From: Clostridia bacterium
GTDB taxonomy: Bacteria > Bacillota > Clostridia > Oscillospirales > Acutalibacteraceae
Assembly (NCBI GenBank): GCA_017442265.1
Contig: JAFSAC010000061.1
Span: 25,494-89,493, forward strand
Reading direction: 5' to 3'
Length of the DNA: 64,000 bases
The position numbers and the translations under genes were made by a program. Shown here one piece after another: positions 49,696 to 59,142 of this stretch (positions within the stretch are counted from its first letter, which is position 1; the number at the start of each line of letters is the position of its first letter). Under the pieces are notes generated by a model that ran no database searches, had not been told where the DNA came from, and was given only the letters and a program-made list of their open reading frames with translations.

Positions 49696-49903
49696 TTTTC
49701 CACTTTTCAACGGGTTTTCAACGTCCTCTCGGTGGAAAACAAATGTTTTGCCGTTCATTTTAGCCGTTTTTATACTGTCTGTATATAAATTTTCCCCCAG
49801 TTTCACCATTTCAACAAAACTTTCCACAGTGTAAACCGGCAATTTCCCTTGAAATTGCTACCTTTTCCACCCTTTTCCACCCGAAAAATAAATCGGTGGA
49901 GAA
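49696..49903. other. Second cluster of DnaA boxes upstream of mnmG
   Basis: Six 9-mers of the form TTTTCCACn or its inverse in about 210 bp: 49696-49704, 49731-49739, 49820-49828 (CTTTCCACA), 49863-49871, 49873-49881 and 49895-49903 (GGTGGAGAA). They match those in the dnaA-dnaN gap. The 383 bp intergenic region (49597-49979) is AT-rich and carries no gene. It could be part of the origin, a DnaA-titration site, or DnaA control of mnmG. Confidence 0.62.
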
Positions 49904-49979
49904 AAAACTTTTTTGCCCGGGCATACCCTCTGTAATTTTTTCATATAGTGGCAAAAGACAGGGAAAGGGAGAGTGAACT

Positions 49980-50168
49980 ATGTCCAAAAAATTTTTTCGA
50001 TTTTCGACAGTAGCAATATTTTTGGGGATCCTGTTGATCACCATGCTGCTCTCCCGCGCGGAGGAGCGGCGCAAAGCGACCGCCGCCGCCAATCAAGGGG
50101 AGCACACCGCGATCACCGAACGCCAAAAACAATCAAAACAGCAAGGCGGCATCCCAAAGCTGGGATGA
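49980..50168 (+). CDS. Small single-pass membrane protein, unrecognised
   Basis: 62 aa: a basic start MSKKFFRF, one membrane helix (STVAIFLGILLITMLLS) and a hydrophilic tail (EERRKATAAANQGEHTAITE). GGGAGAG is well placed before the ATG. The last codons and stop lie within the gyrA terminator stem, which weakens the case. No family recognised. Confidence 0.45.
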   Translation: MSKKFFRFSTVAIFLGILLITMLLSRAEERRKATAAANQGEHTAITERQKQSKQQGGIPKLG

Positions 50169-50178
50169 CCGCCTTGAC
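50140..50178. terminator. Terminator after gyrA
   Basis: CAAGGCGG-CATCCCA / TGGGATG-CCGCCTTG with an AAGC loop and one bulge. It ends the leftward gyrase transcript and overlaps the end of the small membrane-protein frame. Confidence 0.82.
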
Positions 50179-50184
50179 TTATTT

Positions 50185-52752
50185 TTATTCAGCCGGGGTC
50201 TCCGGTGCGGTCTCGACCGGCGCTTCGGTGTTTTCCGCTTCGGAAGCGGTCTGCTCGGCGCTGTCAGCGCTTTCCTCTTCCGGTTCCTCATGCGGCACCA
50301 GGGCAAGGGACGAAAGCCGGGTACCCTCCTCCAGGCGCATCATCTTAACGCCCTTCGACGGACGGTTGCAACGACGGATCTCACTCACCTGCATCCGGAT
50401 CATTACGCCGCCGGTGGAGATACAGATAACGTCCTCGTTCCCCTCCACCATTTGAATGCCGGCCACCTGACCGACCTTTTCGGTGTGGTAGTTAATAATA
50501 CCCTTACCGCCACGGCTCTGCAGACGGTAATCCTCCACCTCACTGATGCGGCCAAAGCCGGTTTCGGTGACAACAAGGAGGGATTTTCCTTCACTGCACA
50601 CCTCCATACCGATCACTTCATCCCCCTCGGCGAGGTTGATCGCCTTCACACCGCGGGCGGTACGTCCGAGCGGACGGGCATCGGTTTCGCTAAACCGGAT
50701 CGCCATACCGTTCCGGGTAGCGAGAAGCAGGGTCTGATCGCCGGTGGTCTTATGCACCCAGGCAAGCTCGTCCCCTTCATCCAGCGACAGCGCAATCAGG
50801 CCGTTTTTCCGCACGTTGGCGTAAGCGGAGAGGGCGGTGCGCTTGATAATGCCTTTGCGGGTGACCATACAGAGGTACGCATCCTCCTCGATCTCGGAAA
50901 CCGAGATGCCGGCGGTCACCTTTTCGTCCTTTTCGATCGGCAGGAGATTGACAATGTTCATCCCCTTGGCGGTGCGGGCGCCCTCCGGAATCTCGTAACA
51001 CTTCAGGCGGTACACCTTGCCGTAAGAGGTGAAGAACATAATATAATCGTGGCTGTTGCAGGAGAATACCGTCTGGGTATAATCCTCGTCGCGGGTCGCC
51101 ATACCCATAATACCACGACCGCCGCGGCGCTGGGCTTTATAGGTATCCGCCGCCTGCCGCTTGATGTAACCGAGCGAGGACATGGTCACCACACATTCCT
51201 CCTGCGGAATGAGGTCCTCCACGTCCACCTCGCCGGTGACGATCGAAATGTCGGTACGGCGCTCGTCGCCGTACTTATCCCGCATCCGCAGGCATTCTTC
51301 TTTGACGATCGCACGAACCTTGTTTTCGTCTGCGAGAATTCCTTCCAGTTCGGCAATCCGGGCGTGTAAAGCCGCAAGTTCGTCCTCGATCTTCTGCCGT
51401 TCCAGACCGGACAGCTGGCGCAGGCGCATCTGCACGATCGCTTCCGCCTGTACCTCGTCGAAGTTGAACCGCTCCATGAGTTTCGCTTTAGCATCCGGGG
51501 TATCGGCAGAAGAGCGGATAATATTGATCACTTCGTCAATAAAGTCCACCGCCGTCTGCAGCGCTTCCCAGATATGCGCCTTTTCTTTGGCTTTACGCAG
51601 TTCAAACAGGCACCGCCGGGTGATAACCTCCTGCTGGAACTTGATATATTCCTCTAAAATTTGTTTTAAGGTGAGGATACGCGGCACGCCGTTGACAAGA
51701 CACAGTAAGATGACACCAAAGGTGCTCTGCATCTCGGTAAAAGCGTACAACTGATTGAGTACCACCTGCGGTACCGCATCCTTTTTCAGGTCGATCACGA
51801 TGCGGAGCCCTTCCCGGCTGGAATGATCCACCACGTCACGGATACCCTCGATCCGCTTATTATCCACCAGATCAATAATGGATTTCACCAATTTGAGCTT
51901 ATTCACCTGGTAGGGAATCTCGCTGATGACGATACGGCTGTGGTTGCCGCTTTCCTCAATTTCCGCCTTGGAACGGACGATCAGCCGTCCACGGCCGGTC
52001 GCATACGCCGCCCGGATACCCGCACGGCCCATAATCACACCGCCGGTCGGGAAATCGGGGCCTTTGATATGCTCCATAATATCGTTGAGCTCGGCCTCGG
52101 GGTTGTCGATCAGCAGGCAGATCGCATCCACCACCTCGCACAGGTTGTGCGGCGGAATGTTGGTCGCCATACCGACCGCAATACCCATAGAACCGTTCAC
52201 GATAAGGTTAGGGAACCGAGAGGGCAGTACCACCGGCTCTTCCAAACGGTCGTCGTAGTTGCCGGTGAAATCCACCGTTTCCTTCTCGATATCCGCCAGC
52301 ATATCCAGCGACATCTTGCTCATCCGGGATTCGGTATACCGATAAGCCGCCGCCGGGTGTCCGTCGATCGAACCGAAGTTACCGTGACCGTCGATGAGCG
52401 GATAACGGAGCGAAAAGTCCTGCGCCATACGCACCATGGCATCGTACACCGAAGCATCACCGTGCGGATGATACCGACCCAGCACCGAACCGACCGTGTC
52501 CGCGCACTTGCGGTACGGCTTGTCGGGGGTGAGACTGTTTTCGTGCATGGTGTACAGAATACGGCGATGCACCGGTTTTAACCCGTCCCGCACGTCCGGG
52601 AGGGCGCGGGAGACGATAACCGACATCGAATATTCCAGAAAGCTCTTTTTCATTTCCTTTTCGAGGTCGACCGGCAACACCTTAGTCGGCAGATCCCCGC
52701 CCGCGGTTTCCACCGGGGTGTTTTCAGGAAGATTCAGCTTCTCATCCATCAT
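50185..52752 (-). CDS. gyrA: DNA gyrase subunit A
   Basis: 855 aa type II topoisomerase subunit that breaks and rejoins DNA. The catalytic tyrosine is in [14 protein letters not shown]; the C-terminal half holds the DNA-wrapping beta-pinwheel with GQ-like repeats ([17 protein letters not shown] and others) and an acidic tail (about 830-855). The quinolone-determining segment reads [17 protein letters not shown]: alanine stands where E. coli has Ser83. Overlaps the YcxB-like gene by 4 bp. Confidence 0.97.
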   Translation of the reverse strand: MMDEKLNLPENTPVETAGGDLPTKVLPVDLEKEMKKSFLEYSMSVIVSRALPDVRDGLKPVHRRILYTMHENSLTPDKPYRKCADTVGSVLGRYHPHGDASVYDAMVRMAQDFSLRYPLIDGHGNFGSIDGHPAAAYRYTESRMSKMSLDMLADIEKETVDFTGNYDDRLEEPVVLPSRFPNLIVNGSMGIAVGMATNIPPHNLCEVVDAICLLIDNPEAELNDIMEHIKGPDFPTGGVIMGRAGIRAAYATGRGRLIVRSKAEIEESGNHSRIVISEIPYQVNKLKLVKSIIDLVDNKRIEGIRDVVDHSSREGLRIVIDLKKDAVPQVVLNQLYAFTEMQSTFGVILLCLVNGVPRILTLKQILEEYIKFQQEVITRRCLFELRKAKEKAHIWEALQTAVDFIDEVINIIRSSADTPDAKAKLMERFNFDEVQAEAIVQMRLRQLSGLERQKIEDELAALHARIAELEGILADENKVRAIVKEECLRMRDKYGDERRTDISIVTGEVDVEDLIPQEECVVTMSSLGYIKRQAADTYKAQRRGGRGIMGMATRDEDYTQTVFSCNSHDYIMFFTSYGKVYRLKCYEIPEGARTAKGMNIVNLLPIEKDEKVTAGISVSEIEEDAYLCMVTRKGIIKRTALSAYANVRKNGLIALSLDEGDELAWVHKTTGDQTLLLATRNGMAIRFSETDARPLGRTARGVKAINLAEGDEVIGMEVCSEGKSLLVVTETGFGRISEVEDYRLQSRGGKGIINYHTEKVGQVAGIQMVEGNEDVICISTGGVMIRMQVSEIRRCNRPSKGVKMMRLEEGTRLSSLALVPHEEPEEESADSAEQTASEAENTEAPVETAPETPAE

Positions 52753-53864
52753 TTTTTCGTTCCTTTCCTTTCACCGTTCGGATGACGACAATCGTCCACG
52801 ATCCGGCGACATAATTCCATATCCTCAATACAACGTTTCGGCACGTATACGTACTGACGGCGGTTATAAAACTCCACCGCCTCTTCGCTTTCCACCGCAT
52901 GAGAGAGCAGCTCCCAGCGGATAATGGCTTTTCCGTTCTCACTCCCGCCGTCAACAGTAAGTGCCTCCTCGGTAAACCGCAGTTCAAAGGACAGCGGCGG
53001 CAGATCCTCCACCTTTATAGGGTATTTTCGACGGAGTCCCAGCCATAACAGCAGGCAGATCCCGACAACGATCACCCAAAACGCGATCGCCCCGGTCAAA
53101 AATCCACGGGTCAGCCCCAGCATCAGCGCCGCCAAAAAGGCAACGGGGAGATACACCATAAAGGTAGCAAAAAACGCGCGGGAAAACAGCGTTTTCATCA
53201 ACCGCTTTAACTCCTCCTGCCGATAGGACACCGAAATTTCCATTAAAGGCGGGGTTTCCGGCTTCTCCTCTATCGTGAGGCGGGTAGTTCGTTCCGCTTT
53301 GACCGGTTTTTCCTGCCGGCAGTTTTGCGGCGGCAGGGTGGCGGTCGCTAAGGTTCGTACCGCCTCGGCATCCTCTTTGGTGAGGCACCGTGCCGGCAGC
53401 ACGATCGCCCGGCTACTGCGGTTCAAAAAGCACTGCATCGCTTCGGTTTCCACAAACAGGGTCTCCCCGGTTAGCGGCATCTCCGAGCGGACACTCGGGG
53501 TCACCTTTTCCGCCTTTTGCTCGGTCAGGGTGAAGGTGCCGGTGAATACCTGCCCGCTGTGTACGGCGGCGTCAAAGCTTTTCCCCGCCTGCCACCGGCG
53601 AAACAGCGGCGCAAAAACCAAAAAACAAACAAGACACAGCACCAGCATCCCGCCGTAGGTCAGCGCATCCGACAGCCGGTCGGGAGAGTCCAGCAACGAC
53701 AGCACCATTTCCACCGCCAGCCACCCGGCAATCACCCCGGTCCAGATGAGCCGGCGCTTACCCGCCCCGCTCACCCGATCAAAAAGGGTAAAATAGGAAA
53801 TATATTCTTTTTTGTTCAGATCCACCGGGAATTGAATGACCCCGGTTTCTTCTCTTGGTTCCAT
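52749..53864 (-). CDS. Duplicated YcxB-like membrane protein
   Basis: 371 aa between gyrB and gyrA. Two similar halves: each has a pair of membrane helices ([36 protein letters not shown]; and [33 protein letters not shown]) and then a beta-rich cytoplasmic part ending [20 protein letters not shown] or [18 protein letters not shown]. That ending fits YcxB-type domains. Its stop overlaps the gyrA start (ATGA), so it is translated in line with gyrase. Function unknown. Confidence 0.75.
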   Translation of the reverse strand: MEPREETGVIQFPVDLNKKEYISYFTLFDRVSGAGKRRLIWTGVIAGWLAVEMVLSLLDSPDRLSDALTYGGMLVLCLVCFLVFAPLFRRWQAGKSFDAAVHSGQVFTGTFTLTEQKAEKVTPSVRSEMPLTGETLFVETEAMQCFLNRSSRAIVLPARCLTKEDAEAVRTLATATLPPQNCRQEKPVKAERTTRLTIEEKPETPPLMEISVSYRQEELKRLMKTLFSRAFFATFMVYLPVAFLAALMLGLTRGFLTGAIAFWVIVVGICLLLWLGLRRKYPIKVEDLPPLSFELRFTEEALTVDGGSENGKAIIRWELLSHAVESEEAVEFYNRRQYVYVPKRCIEDMELCRRIVDDCRHPNGERKGTKK

Positions 53865-53931
53865 ACGACCTTCCTCACGGGATATTTTCTTTACAATTTG
53901 TATTTTCTAATTTGAATAATACAAATTGTAA

Positions 53932-55905
53932 TTAAATATCCAGGTTCTGAACGTACTGGGCGTTCTTTTCAATGAATTCCTTACGCGGTTCAACCTTATC
54001 GCCCATTAAAATGGAGAAGGTTTCGTCCGCCGAAATGGCATCGCTCAAATTCACCCTCAGCATGGTGCGGAAGGCGGGGTCCATGGTGGTCTCCCACAGC
54101 TGTTCGGGGTCCATTTCACCGAGACCCTTATACCGCTGAACGTCGGCGGTGCCGCCAAGCTCCTCGATATACTGATCCCGCTCCTCGTCCGAAAAGGCGT
54201 ACCGCACCTGTTTGCCTTTAGACACCTTGAACAGCGGCGGCTGAGCGATGTAGATATGCCCCTCGTCCACCAACGGCCGCATATAGCGGAAGAAGAAGGT
54301 GAGAAGCAGGGTACGGATATGCGAGCCGTCCACGTCGGCATCCGCCATAATGATGATCTTGCCGTAGCGGAGTTTCGAGATATCAAAATCCTCTCCGATA
54401 CCGCAACCGAGCGCGATCACCACCGGGAGCAGTTTTTCATTGGTAAACACCTTGTCGATCCGCGCCTTTTCGACGTTTAACATCTTGCCCCACAGCGGCA
54501 GGATCGCCTGGTAGTTGCGGTCCCGCCCCTGAATGGCGGAACCACCGGCCGAGTCACCCTCGACGATGTACAGTTCGGTGCGCTCGGCATCGTTCCAGAT
54601 ACAGTCGGCAAGTTTTTCCGGCATCCGGGTGGCGGACAGCTTTTTGTTGTTCCGTGCCGCTTCCCGCGCCCGCTGGGCGGCTTCCCGCACCCGGGCCGCA
54701 TTAATGGATTTTTCCAGAATTCCACGGGCCACCGCCGGGTTTTCCTCTAAATACGGAACCAGCTTTTCATTTAACAACTGGTTGACCAGCGTTCCCATGG
54801 CGGTATTACCGAGTTTGGCTTTCGTCTGTCCTTCAAACTGGGCATCCTTCAGTTTTACACTGATAACGGCGGTCAGCCCCTCCCGGACGTCATCGCCCTT
54901 AAGGTTCGAATCCCCGTCCTTGAGCATCTTATACCGGCGGGCATAATCGTTCAAAATGCGGGTAATACCGTTTTTGAACGCATTTTCGTAGGTACCGCCG
55001 TCCACCGTGTGGATGTTATTCGCAAACGAAATGATCGTTTCGTTATAGCTGTCGTTATACTGGAACGCAACCTCCGCAATCGAATCCCCCTGATAGGTGG
55101 AGATATGCACCACCTCTTCGTGCAGCGGGACGTTGCCACGGGTCTTGTTCATAAAGGTCACAAAGGAGGAGATACCGCCTTCATAGCAGTATTCTTCCGA
55201 ATGAATATTTTCCTCGTCCCGGCGATCGGTGAGGGTGATCTTCAGTCCCGCATTCAGGAACGCCTGCTCCCGCAGCCGCTTCTGCAGCGTTTCAAAATCG
55301 TATTCGGTGGTTTCGCTGAAGATGACCGGGTCCGCCTTAAACCGGATGAGCGTCCCGTTTTCGGTCGCCTCCCCGATAATATGCAGGTCACAGGTGGGAT
55401 TACCACGCTCAAACCGCTGGTAATGCACCTTGCCGTCCCGGGAGATCTCCACCTCCAGCCATTCGGACAGCGCGTTTACCACCGACGAGCCGACACCGTG
55501 CAGACCGCCGGACACCTTATAACCGCTGCCGCCGAACTTACCGCCGGCGTGCAGAACGGTCAGAACCACCGTGACCGCCGGCAGGCCCAGTTTTTCATTC
55601 ATATCCACCGGGATACCACGACCGTTATCCCGCACCGAGATAATATCCCCGGGCAGGATGTCCACTTCAATATGGGTACAGAAGCCGGCCAGCGCCTCGT
55701 CAATGGAGTTGTCCACGATCTCGTACACCAGATGATGCAGACCGCGGGGACCGGTGGAGCCGATATACATACCGGGGCGCTTACGCACCGCCTCCAGTCC
55801 TTCCAGTACCTGAATCTGACTGGCATCATACGCGGTATCATCCGCGCGGGTCAGGTTCTGTTCCATTTCCATATCCATTTTCATTTCCGTTTCCATCTTT
55901 TCCAT
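53932..55905 (-). CDS. gyrB: DNA gyrase subunit B
   Basis: 657 aa ATPase subunit. GHKL ATP site (EIVDNSIDEALAG, VRDNGRGIPVD, HGVGSSVVNALS) and the TOPRIM domain with EGDSAGGSAIQGRDRNYQAI and MADADVDGSHIRTLLL. The N-terminus has an odd Met/Glu-rich run (MEKMETEMKMDMEMEQ), and any of several ATGs could start translation. Ordered remB-gyrB-YcxB-gyrA. Confidence 0.96.
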   Translation of the reverse strand: MEKMETEMKMDMEMEQNLTRADDTAYDASQIQVLEGLEAVRKRPGMYIGSTGPRGLHHLVYEIVDNSIDEALAGFCTHIEVDILPGDIISVRDNGRGIPVDMNEKLGLPAVTVVLTVLHAGGKFGGSGYKVSGGLHGVGSSVVNALSEWLEVEISRDGKVHYQRFERGNPTCDLHIIGEATENGTLIRFKADPVIFSETTEYDFETLQKRLREQAFLNAGLKITLTDRRDEENIHSEEYCYEGGISSFVTFMNKTRGNVPLHEEVVHISTYQGDSIAEVAFQYNDSYNETIISFANNIHTVDGGTYENAFKNGITRILNDYARRYKMLKDGDSNLKGDDVREGLTAVISVKLKDAQFEGQTKAKLGNTAMGTLVNQLLNEKLVPYLEENPAVARGILEKSINAARVREAAQRAREAARNNKKLSATRMPEKLADCIWNDAERTELYIVEGDSAGGSAIQGRDRNYQAILPLWGKMLNVEKARIDKVFTNEKLLPVVIALGCGIGEDFDISKLRYGKIIIMADADVDGSHIRTLLLTFFFRYMRPLVDEGHIYIAQPPLFKVSKGKQVRYAFSDEERDQYIEELGGTADVQRYKGLGEMDPEQLWETTMDPAFRTMLRVNLSDAISADETFSILMGDKVEPRKEFIEKNAQYVQNLDI

Positions 55906-55925
55906 TCCTTTCCGGTGGTTCGGAT

Positions 55926-56183
55926 TTATTTGATACCTGCTTTACGTCGTTTCATTAAGGTGGCGGTGGAGATCTGCGAAACGTACACCGTTTCCCTGTC
56001 CCCTTCCCGGCAGATGATAAACGATTTCGGAAGCTCGGGGGAGACGTTTACCACCCTCCCCGCCTTTTCAGCATCGGCGAGAAACTGCCGGGTGTGTTTG
56101 GAAATGGTGGTGTTATCCATATCAAAGATACCGACAATATCCTGTACGCGAACCACCGTTTCCTGCCCTAAATGCAAATACAT
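55926..56183 (-). CDS. remB: DUF370/RemB-like protein (YaaB)
   Basis: 85 aa: MYLHLGQETVVRVQDIVGIF, DMDNTTISKHTRQFL, then PKSFIICREG and YVSQISTATLMKRR. This is the YaaB/RemB family, located between recF and gyrB as in B. subtilis. RemA, its relative, is a DNA-binding activator of matrix genes; RemB's biochemical role is less clear. Confidence 0.93.
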   Translation of the reverse strand: MYLHLGQETVVRVQDIVGIFDMDNTTISKHTRQFLADAEKAGRVVNVSPELPKSFIICREGDRETVYVSQISTATLMKRRKAGIK

Positions 56184-56213
56184 AGCGGATTTTCCTTTAC
56201 AATCTGTATAAAA

Positions 56214-57332
56214 TTACAGGATTTCTCCATTTTGTATATGAAATACCTGCCCGCCGGTCTGCCGTTCAATGGCTACCGGGTCACAGCAGGTGATGAGCAC
56301 CTGCCAATCGTGAATATGATTTAAAATAAAATCCTGGCGGGTGAGGTCCAGTTCACTCATCACGTCATCCAGGAGTGCCACCGGCTGTTCGCCGGTCACC
56401 TCTCTTAAAAGGGACGCTTCGGATAATTTCAGCGCCAACACCGCCGACCGCTGTTGTCCTTGCGAGCCGAAGGTTTTGGCGGGGGTGCCGTTGATCTCGA
56501 TCTGGAGATCCTCCCGGTGTGTGCCCACCGTCGAAAAGCCGGCGCCAATATCCGCCGCTCTTGCCTCCCGGATCGCCGCAAGATACGCATCACACAGCGC
56601 TGATGGGTCCCTTATTTCCCCATTTACCGGAGAGATAAGGGAGATGCCCAACCGCTCTTTTTGTCCGGAAAGTCCGTCATACAGCTCGGTCGCGATCGGC
56701 AGAATATGCCGAAGATAGGCAGCGCGTGCGAGTGTGACCTTGGTACACGCTTCGGCAAACCGGGTGTCCCACACGTCAAGGAGAGCGTTTGTATCCCGAT
56801 CGGAAGCGGCGCCTGTCGGCATTTCACCCGAACGAATTGTTTTTAACAGGGTGTTTCGCTGGGTCAATATCCGCTGAAATTCGGATAATACCTTCAAATA
56901 CCCGGGACGAAGCTGACAGTAAGCGGTATCCATAAACCGCCGCCGCTCCTCCGGCCCGCCGCTTAAGAGCGACAGATGAGCCGGGCAAAACACCACCGCA
57001 CAAAATCGACCCGCCATAGCGGCGGCACTTTTTTGCGGAATACCGTTTAAGGTAAGGTGACGGCGGCCGGCGATTTTCATTTCAGCTTCCTGCTCCCGGT
57101 CTCCGGCTTGAAACTGCAGGGTCAATACCGCCTGCTGTTTCCCAAACTGGACAAGCTCGCTGTCGCGGGCGCCCCGAAAGCTTTTGGCGCCGGTAAATAA
57201 CCAACACGCCTCCAAGAGATTGGTTTTTCCCTGGGCGTTATCGCCGTACAGGATGTTGACCCCCGGTTTTGGGGTCAAGACCCCCGGCTGAATATTCCGA
57301 AACCCCTCAAAGGTAAGCTTATCAATCCGCAA
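56214..57332 (-). CDS. recF: DNA replication and repair protein RecF
   Basis: 372 aa SMC-like ATPase acting with RecOR on gapped DNA. Walker A NILYGDNAQGKTNLLEACWL, signature SQGQQRSAVLALKLSEA, and Walker B VALLDDVMSELD. The TTG at 57332, overlapping the yaaA stop, gives LRIDKLTFEGFRN, the normal N-terminus; the frame extends 14 codons further but lacks a site. Confidence 0.95.
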   Translation of the reverse strand: MRIDKLTFEGFRNIQPGVLTPKPGVNILYGDNAQGKTNLLEACWLFTGAKSFRGARDSELVQFGKQQAVLTLQFQAGDREQEAEMKIAGRRHLTLNGIPQKSAAAMAGRFCAVVFCPAHLSLLSGGPEERRRFMDTAYCQLRPGYLKVLSEFQRILTQRNTLLKTIRSGEMPTGAASDRDTNALLDVWDTRFAEACTKVTLARAAYLRHILPIATELYDGLSGQKERLGISLISPVNGEIRDPSALCDAYLAAIREARAADIGAGFSTVGTHREDLQIEINGTPAKTFGSQGQQRSAVLALKLSEASLLREVTGEQPVALLDDVMSELDLTRQDFILNHIHDWQVLITCCDPVAIERQTGGQVFHIQNGEIL

Positions 57333-57540
57333 GGTAAATCTCACTGTCCTCGTCCGGAATGGCGACCAGATCACCGGGGCGAAGCTTTTTGCCCCGCATG
57401 GTACAGACTTCTCCGTTTAAGGTCACCGCGCCGTTTTGTATTAAAAACTTTGCCTGTCCACCCGAGCGCACCGCCCCGGCGAGCTTTAACAGATCGTCAA
57501 GGCGGATAAACTCGGTATCAATCACTATCGTTTCTCTCAT
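57322..57540 (-). CDS. yaaA: S4-domain protein YaaA (RlbA-like)
   Basis: 72 aa RNA-binding S4 domain: IRLDDLLKLAGAVRSGGQAK, FLIQNGAVTLNGEVCTMRGK, KLRPGDLVAI. Between dnaN and recF, overlapping both neighbours. Likely binds rRNA. Confidence 0.94.
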   Translation of the reverse strand: MRETIVIDTEFIRLDDLLKLAGAVRSGGQAKFLIQNGAVTLNGEVCTMRGKKLRPGDLVAIPDEDSEIYLAD

Positions 57541-58640
57541 TTTTTCAATCTCACCGGCAACACCAGGAAGAGGAAGTCATCTCCCTCAGCCGGCAGAATT
57601 TTCATCGGGGACAAAGCACCGTTCAATTCAATGCGGATTTCATCCGTTTCGCTGTTCTTCAGCGCATCTAATAGAAACCGGCTGTTAAAGCCCATTTTTT
57701 CTTCGTTGCCTTCGATCTTGACCGACAAGCTGTCGCTGGCACTGCCAAGCGGGGTGGTGCAGGAGATGTTGACTTCATTCCCGCTGAAATCGCAAACCAG
57801 CGGCGATTTCATCCGATCATTGATCACCAGCGATACACGGTCTACCGCATTCATCAGCATCCGGGTATTGGCGTATACGGTGGTGGTAATCTCCTGCGGA
57901 ATGGTGCGCTGATAGGACATAAATTCGCCGTCCAACAGACGGGAGATCACCGCATACCCGCGAATACTCATCACCACGTGCCGGCGACCCACCGCAAAGG
58001 AAACGGGACTCTCGTCGTCCTCCAGCAGCTTTAACACTTCCTGCAGGGTTTTACCGGGAACAACGAATTCCGCCGCCTCCTCGGTGTTGATCGCTTCCTG
58101 GCGCATCGCCAAACGGTACCCGTCCACCGATACCATTCTCAGTTGTCCCGGGGACAGTTCGAATTTAGTACCACTATAGATCGGGCGGGGATCGGTCGGC
58201 TGACCCACCGCAAAGAGGGTCTGCCGGATCATACTTTTTAAGGTAAGCTGGGACAGGGTAAAGCCAACCCCGTCATCCACCGACGGCAGTTCAGGATAAT
58301 CCACCGCCGAAATACCGGTAATGGTAAAGCTGGTAACGTCACTGCGAATGGTGGTGTTCCCTTTGTCATCACAAAGAACCGTGACCATATTCCCCGGCAT
58401 CTTCCGAACAATATCGCCGAACAGCCGGGAGGATAATACGATCTCCCCCGGTTCGGACACGGTGGCGGGAACGGTGGTGGTGATGCCCAGCTCCATATCA
58501 AAGCCGGCTAAAAACAGCGAGGATTGGGTGGCTTTCAGCAGGATGCCCTCCAAAGCAGGAATGTTGCTTTTGGCGGCTACCGCCCGCTGTACGTTGGATA
58601 CCGCATTCACCAGTTCTTCCATAGCACAAACAAATTGCAT
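57537..58640 (-). CDS. dnaN: DNA polymerase III sliding clamp (beta subunit)
   Basis: 367 aa, three repeated clamp domains; starts MQFVCAMEELVNAVSNVQRA and ends DDFLFLVLPVRLKK. Tethers the replicative polymerase to DNA. Overlaps yaaA by 4 bp, so dnaN-yaaA-recF are coupled. Confidence 0.97.
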   Translation of the reverse strand: MQFVCAMEELVNAVSNVQRAVAAKSNIPALEGILLKATQSSLFLAGFDMELGITTTVPATVSEPGEIVLSSRLFGDIVRKMPGNMVTVLCDDKGNTTIRSDVTSFTITGISAVDYPELPSVDDGVGFTLSQLTLKSMIRQTLFAVGQPTDPRPIYSGTKFELSPGQLRMVSVDGYRLAMRQEAINTEEAAEFVVPGKTLQEVLKLLEDDESPVSFAVGRRHVVMSIRGYAVISRLLDGEFMSYQRTIPQEITTTVYANTRMLMNAVDRVSLVINDRMKSPLVCDFSGNEVNISCTTPLGSASDSLSVKIEGNEEKMGFNSRFLLDALKNSETDEIRIELNGALSPMKILPAEGDDFLFLVLPVRLKK

Positions 58641-58655
58641 ATTCTATCATCCTTT

Positions 58656-59075
58656 CGTGGAAAAGTTTATCAATGATAAAAAAGAATAAAGATACTCTTT
58701 TTAATTTCAGTCATAGTAGTAGGGGCGGTGGAAACGGTGGAAAAGTGTGAAACCGCTTTTCGCCGTTGCTTTTTCCGGTTGGTTTTCTTTTTGAAAAACC
58801 GGTGAATAAAAAGAGGGAAAAGTGGAAACACTAATAGGTTTTACACCGGGCGGTGCAATAATCGGGCACAAAGGGTGGAAAAGCTGTGAAAAACCGAAAT
58901 TTGAAAGACGGCTTTTCCACCGTTCGTTGGTGGAAAATAACGGAAAACGATAAGGAAAGACGGTGTAAAACCCAAAAAAGTCGGTGGAAAGTCATACTGT
59001 GCTTTTGGGATTGGGGAAAAGTGGAAAACAAAAAACAATATAATAAGGTATTTAATTATAAATAGGAGTCCGCCC
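58656..59075. other. Chromosomal replication origin oriC
   Basis: The 502 bp gap between dnaN and dnaA holds at least ten DnaA-box-like 9-mers of the form (G/A/C)GTGGAAA(A/C/G) or the inverse: 58656, 58727, 58736, 58821, 58874, 58913, 58929, 58983, 59020 (start positions). An AT-rich stretch at 59026-59075 (AATATAATAAGGTATTTAAT) next to dnaA could be the unwinding element. The preferred box here is GGTGGAAAA, not the classic TGTGGATAA. Confidence 0.9.
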
Positions 59076-59102
59076 CTGAAAAACAGAGGGGGCGGCCCTT
59101 TT
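59069..59102. terminator. Hairpin downstream of dnaA
   Basis: CCGCCCC / GGGGGCGG with an 11-base loop, T-run on the plus-strand side. It may limit dnaA read-through or separate the origin from transcription. Confidence 0.6.
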
Positions 59103-59142
59103 TATGAAAAATTAACCCATTTTCCCTGAAAGATCAGGAAAA

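Noticed and set aside
50290..51369. 359-codon plus-strand frame opposite gyrA
   Set aside because: Histidine-rich shadow frame of a conserved gene, no ribosome site.
54895..54925. tRNA-like T-arm sequence GGTTCGAATCC
   Set aside because: It lies within the gyrB coding sequence and no acceptor or anticodon stem can be formed around it.
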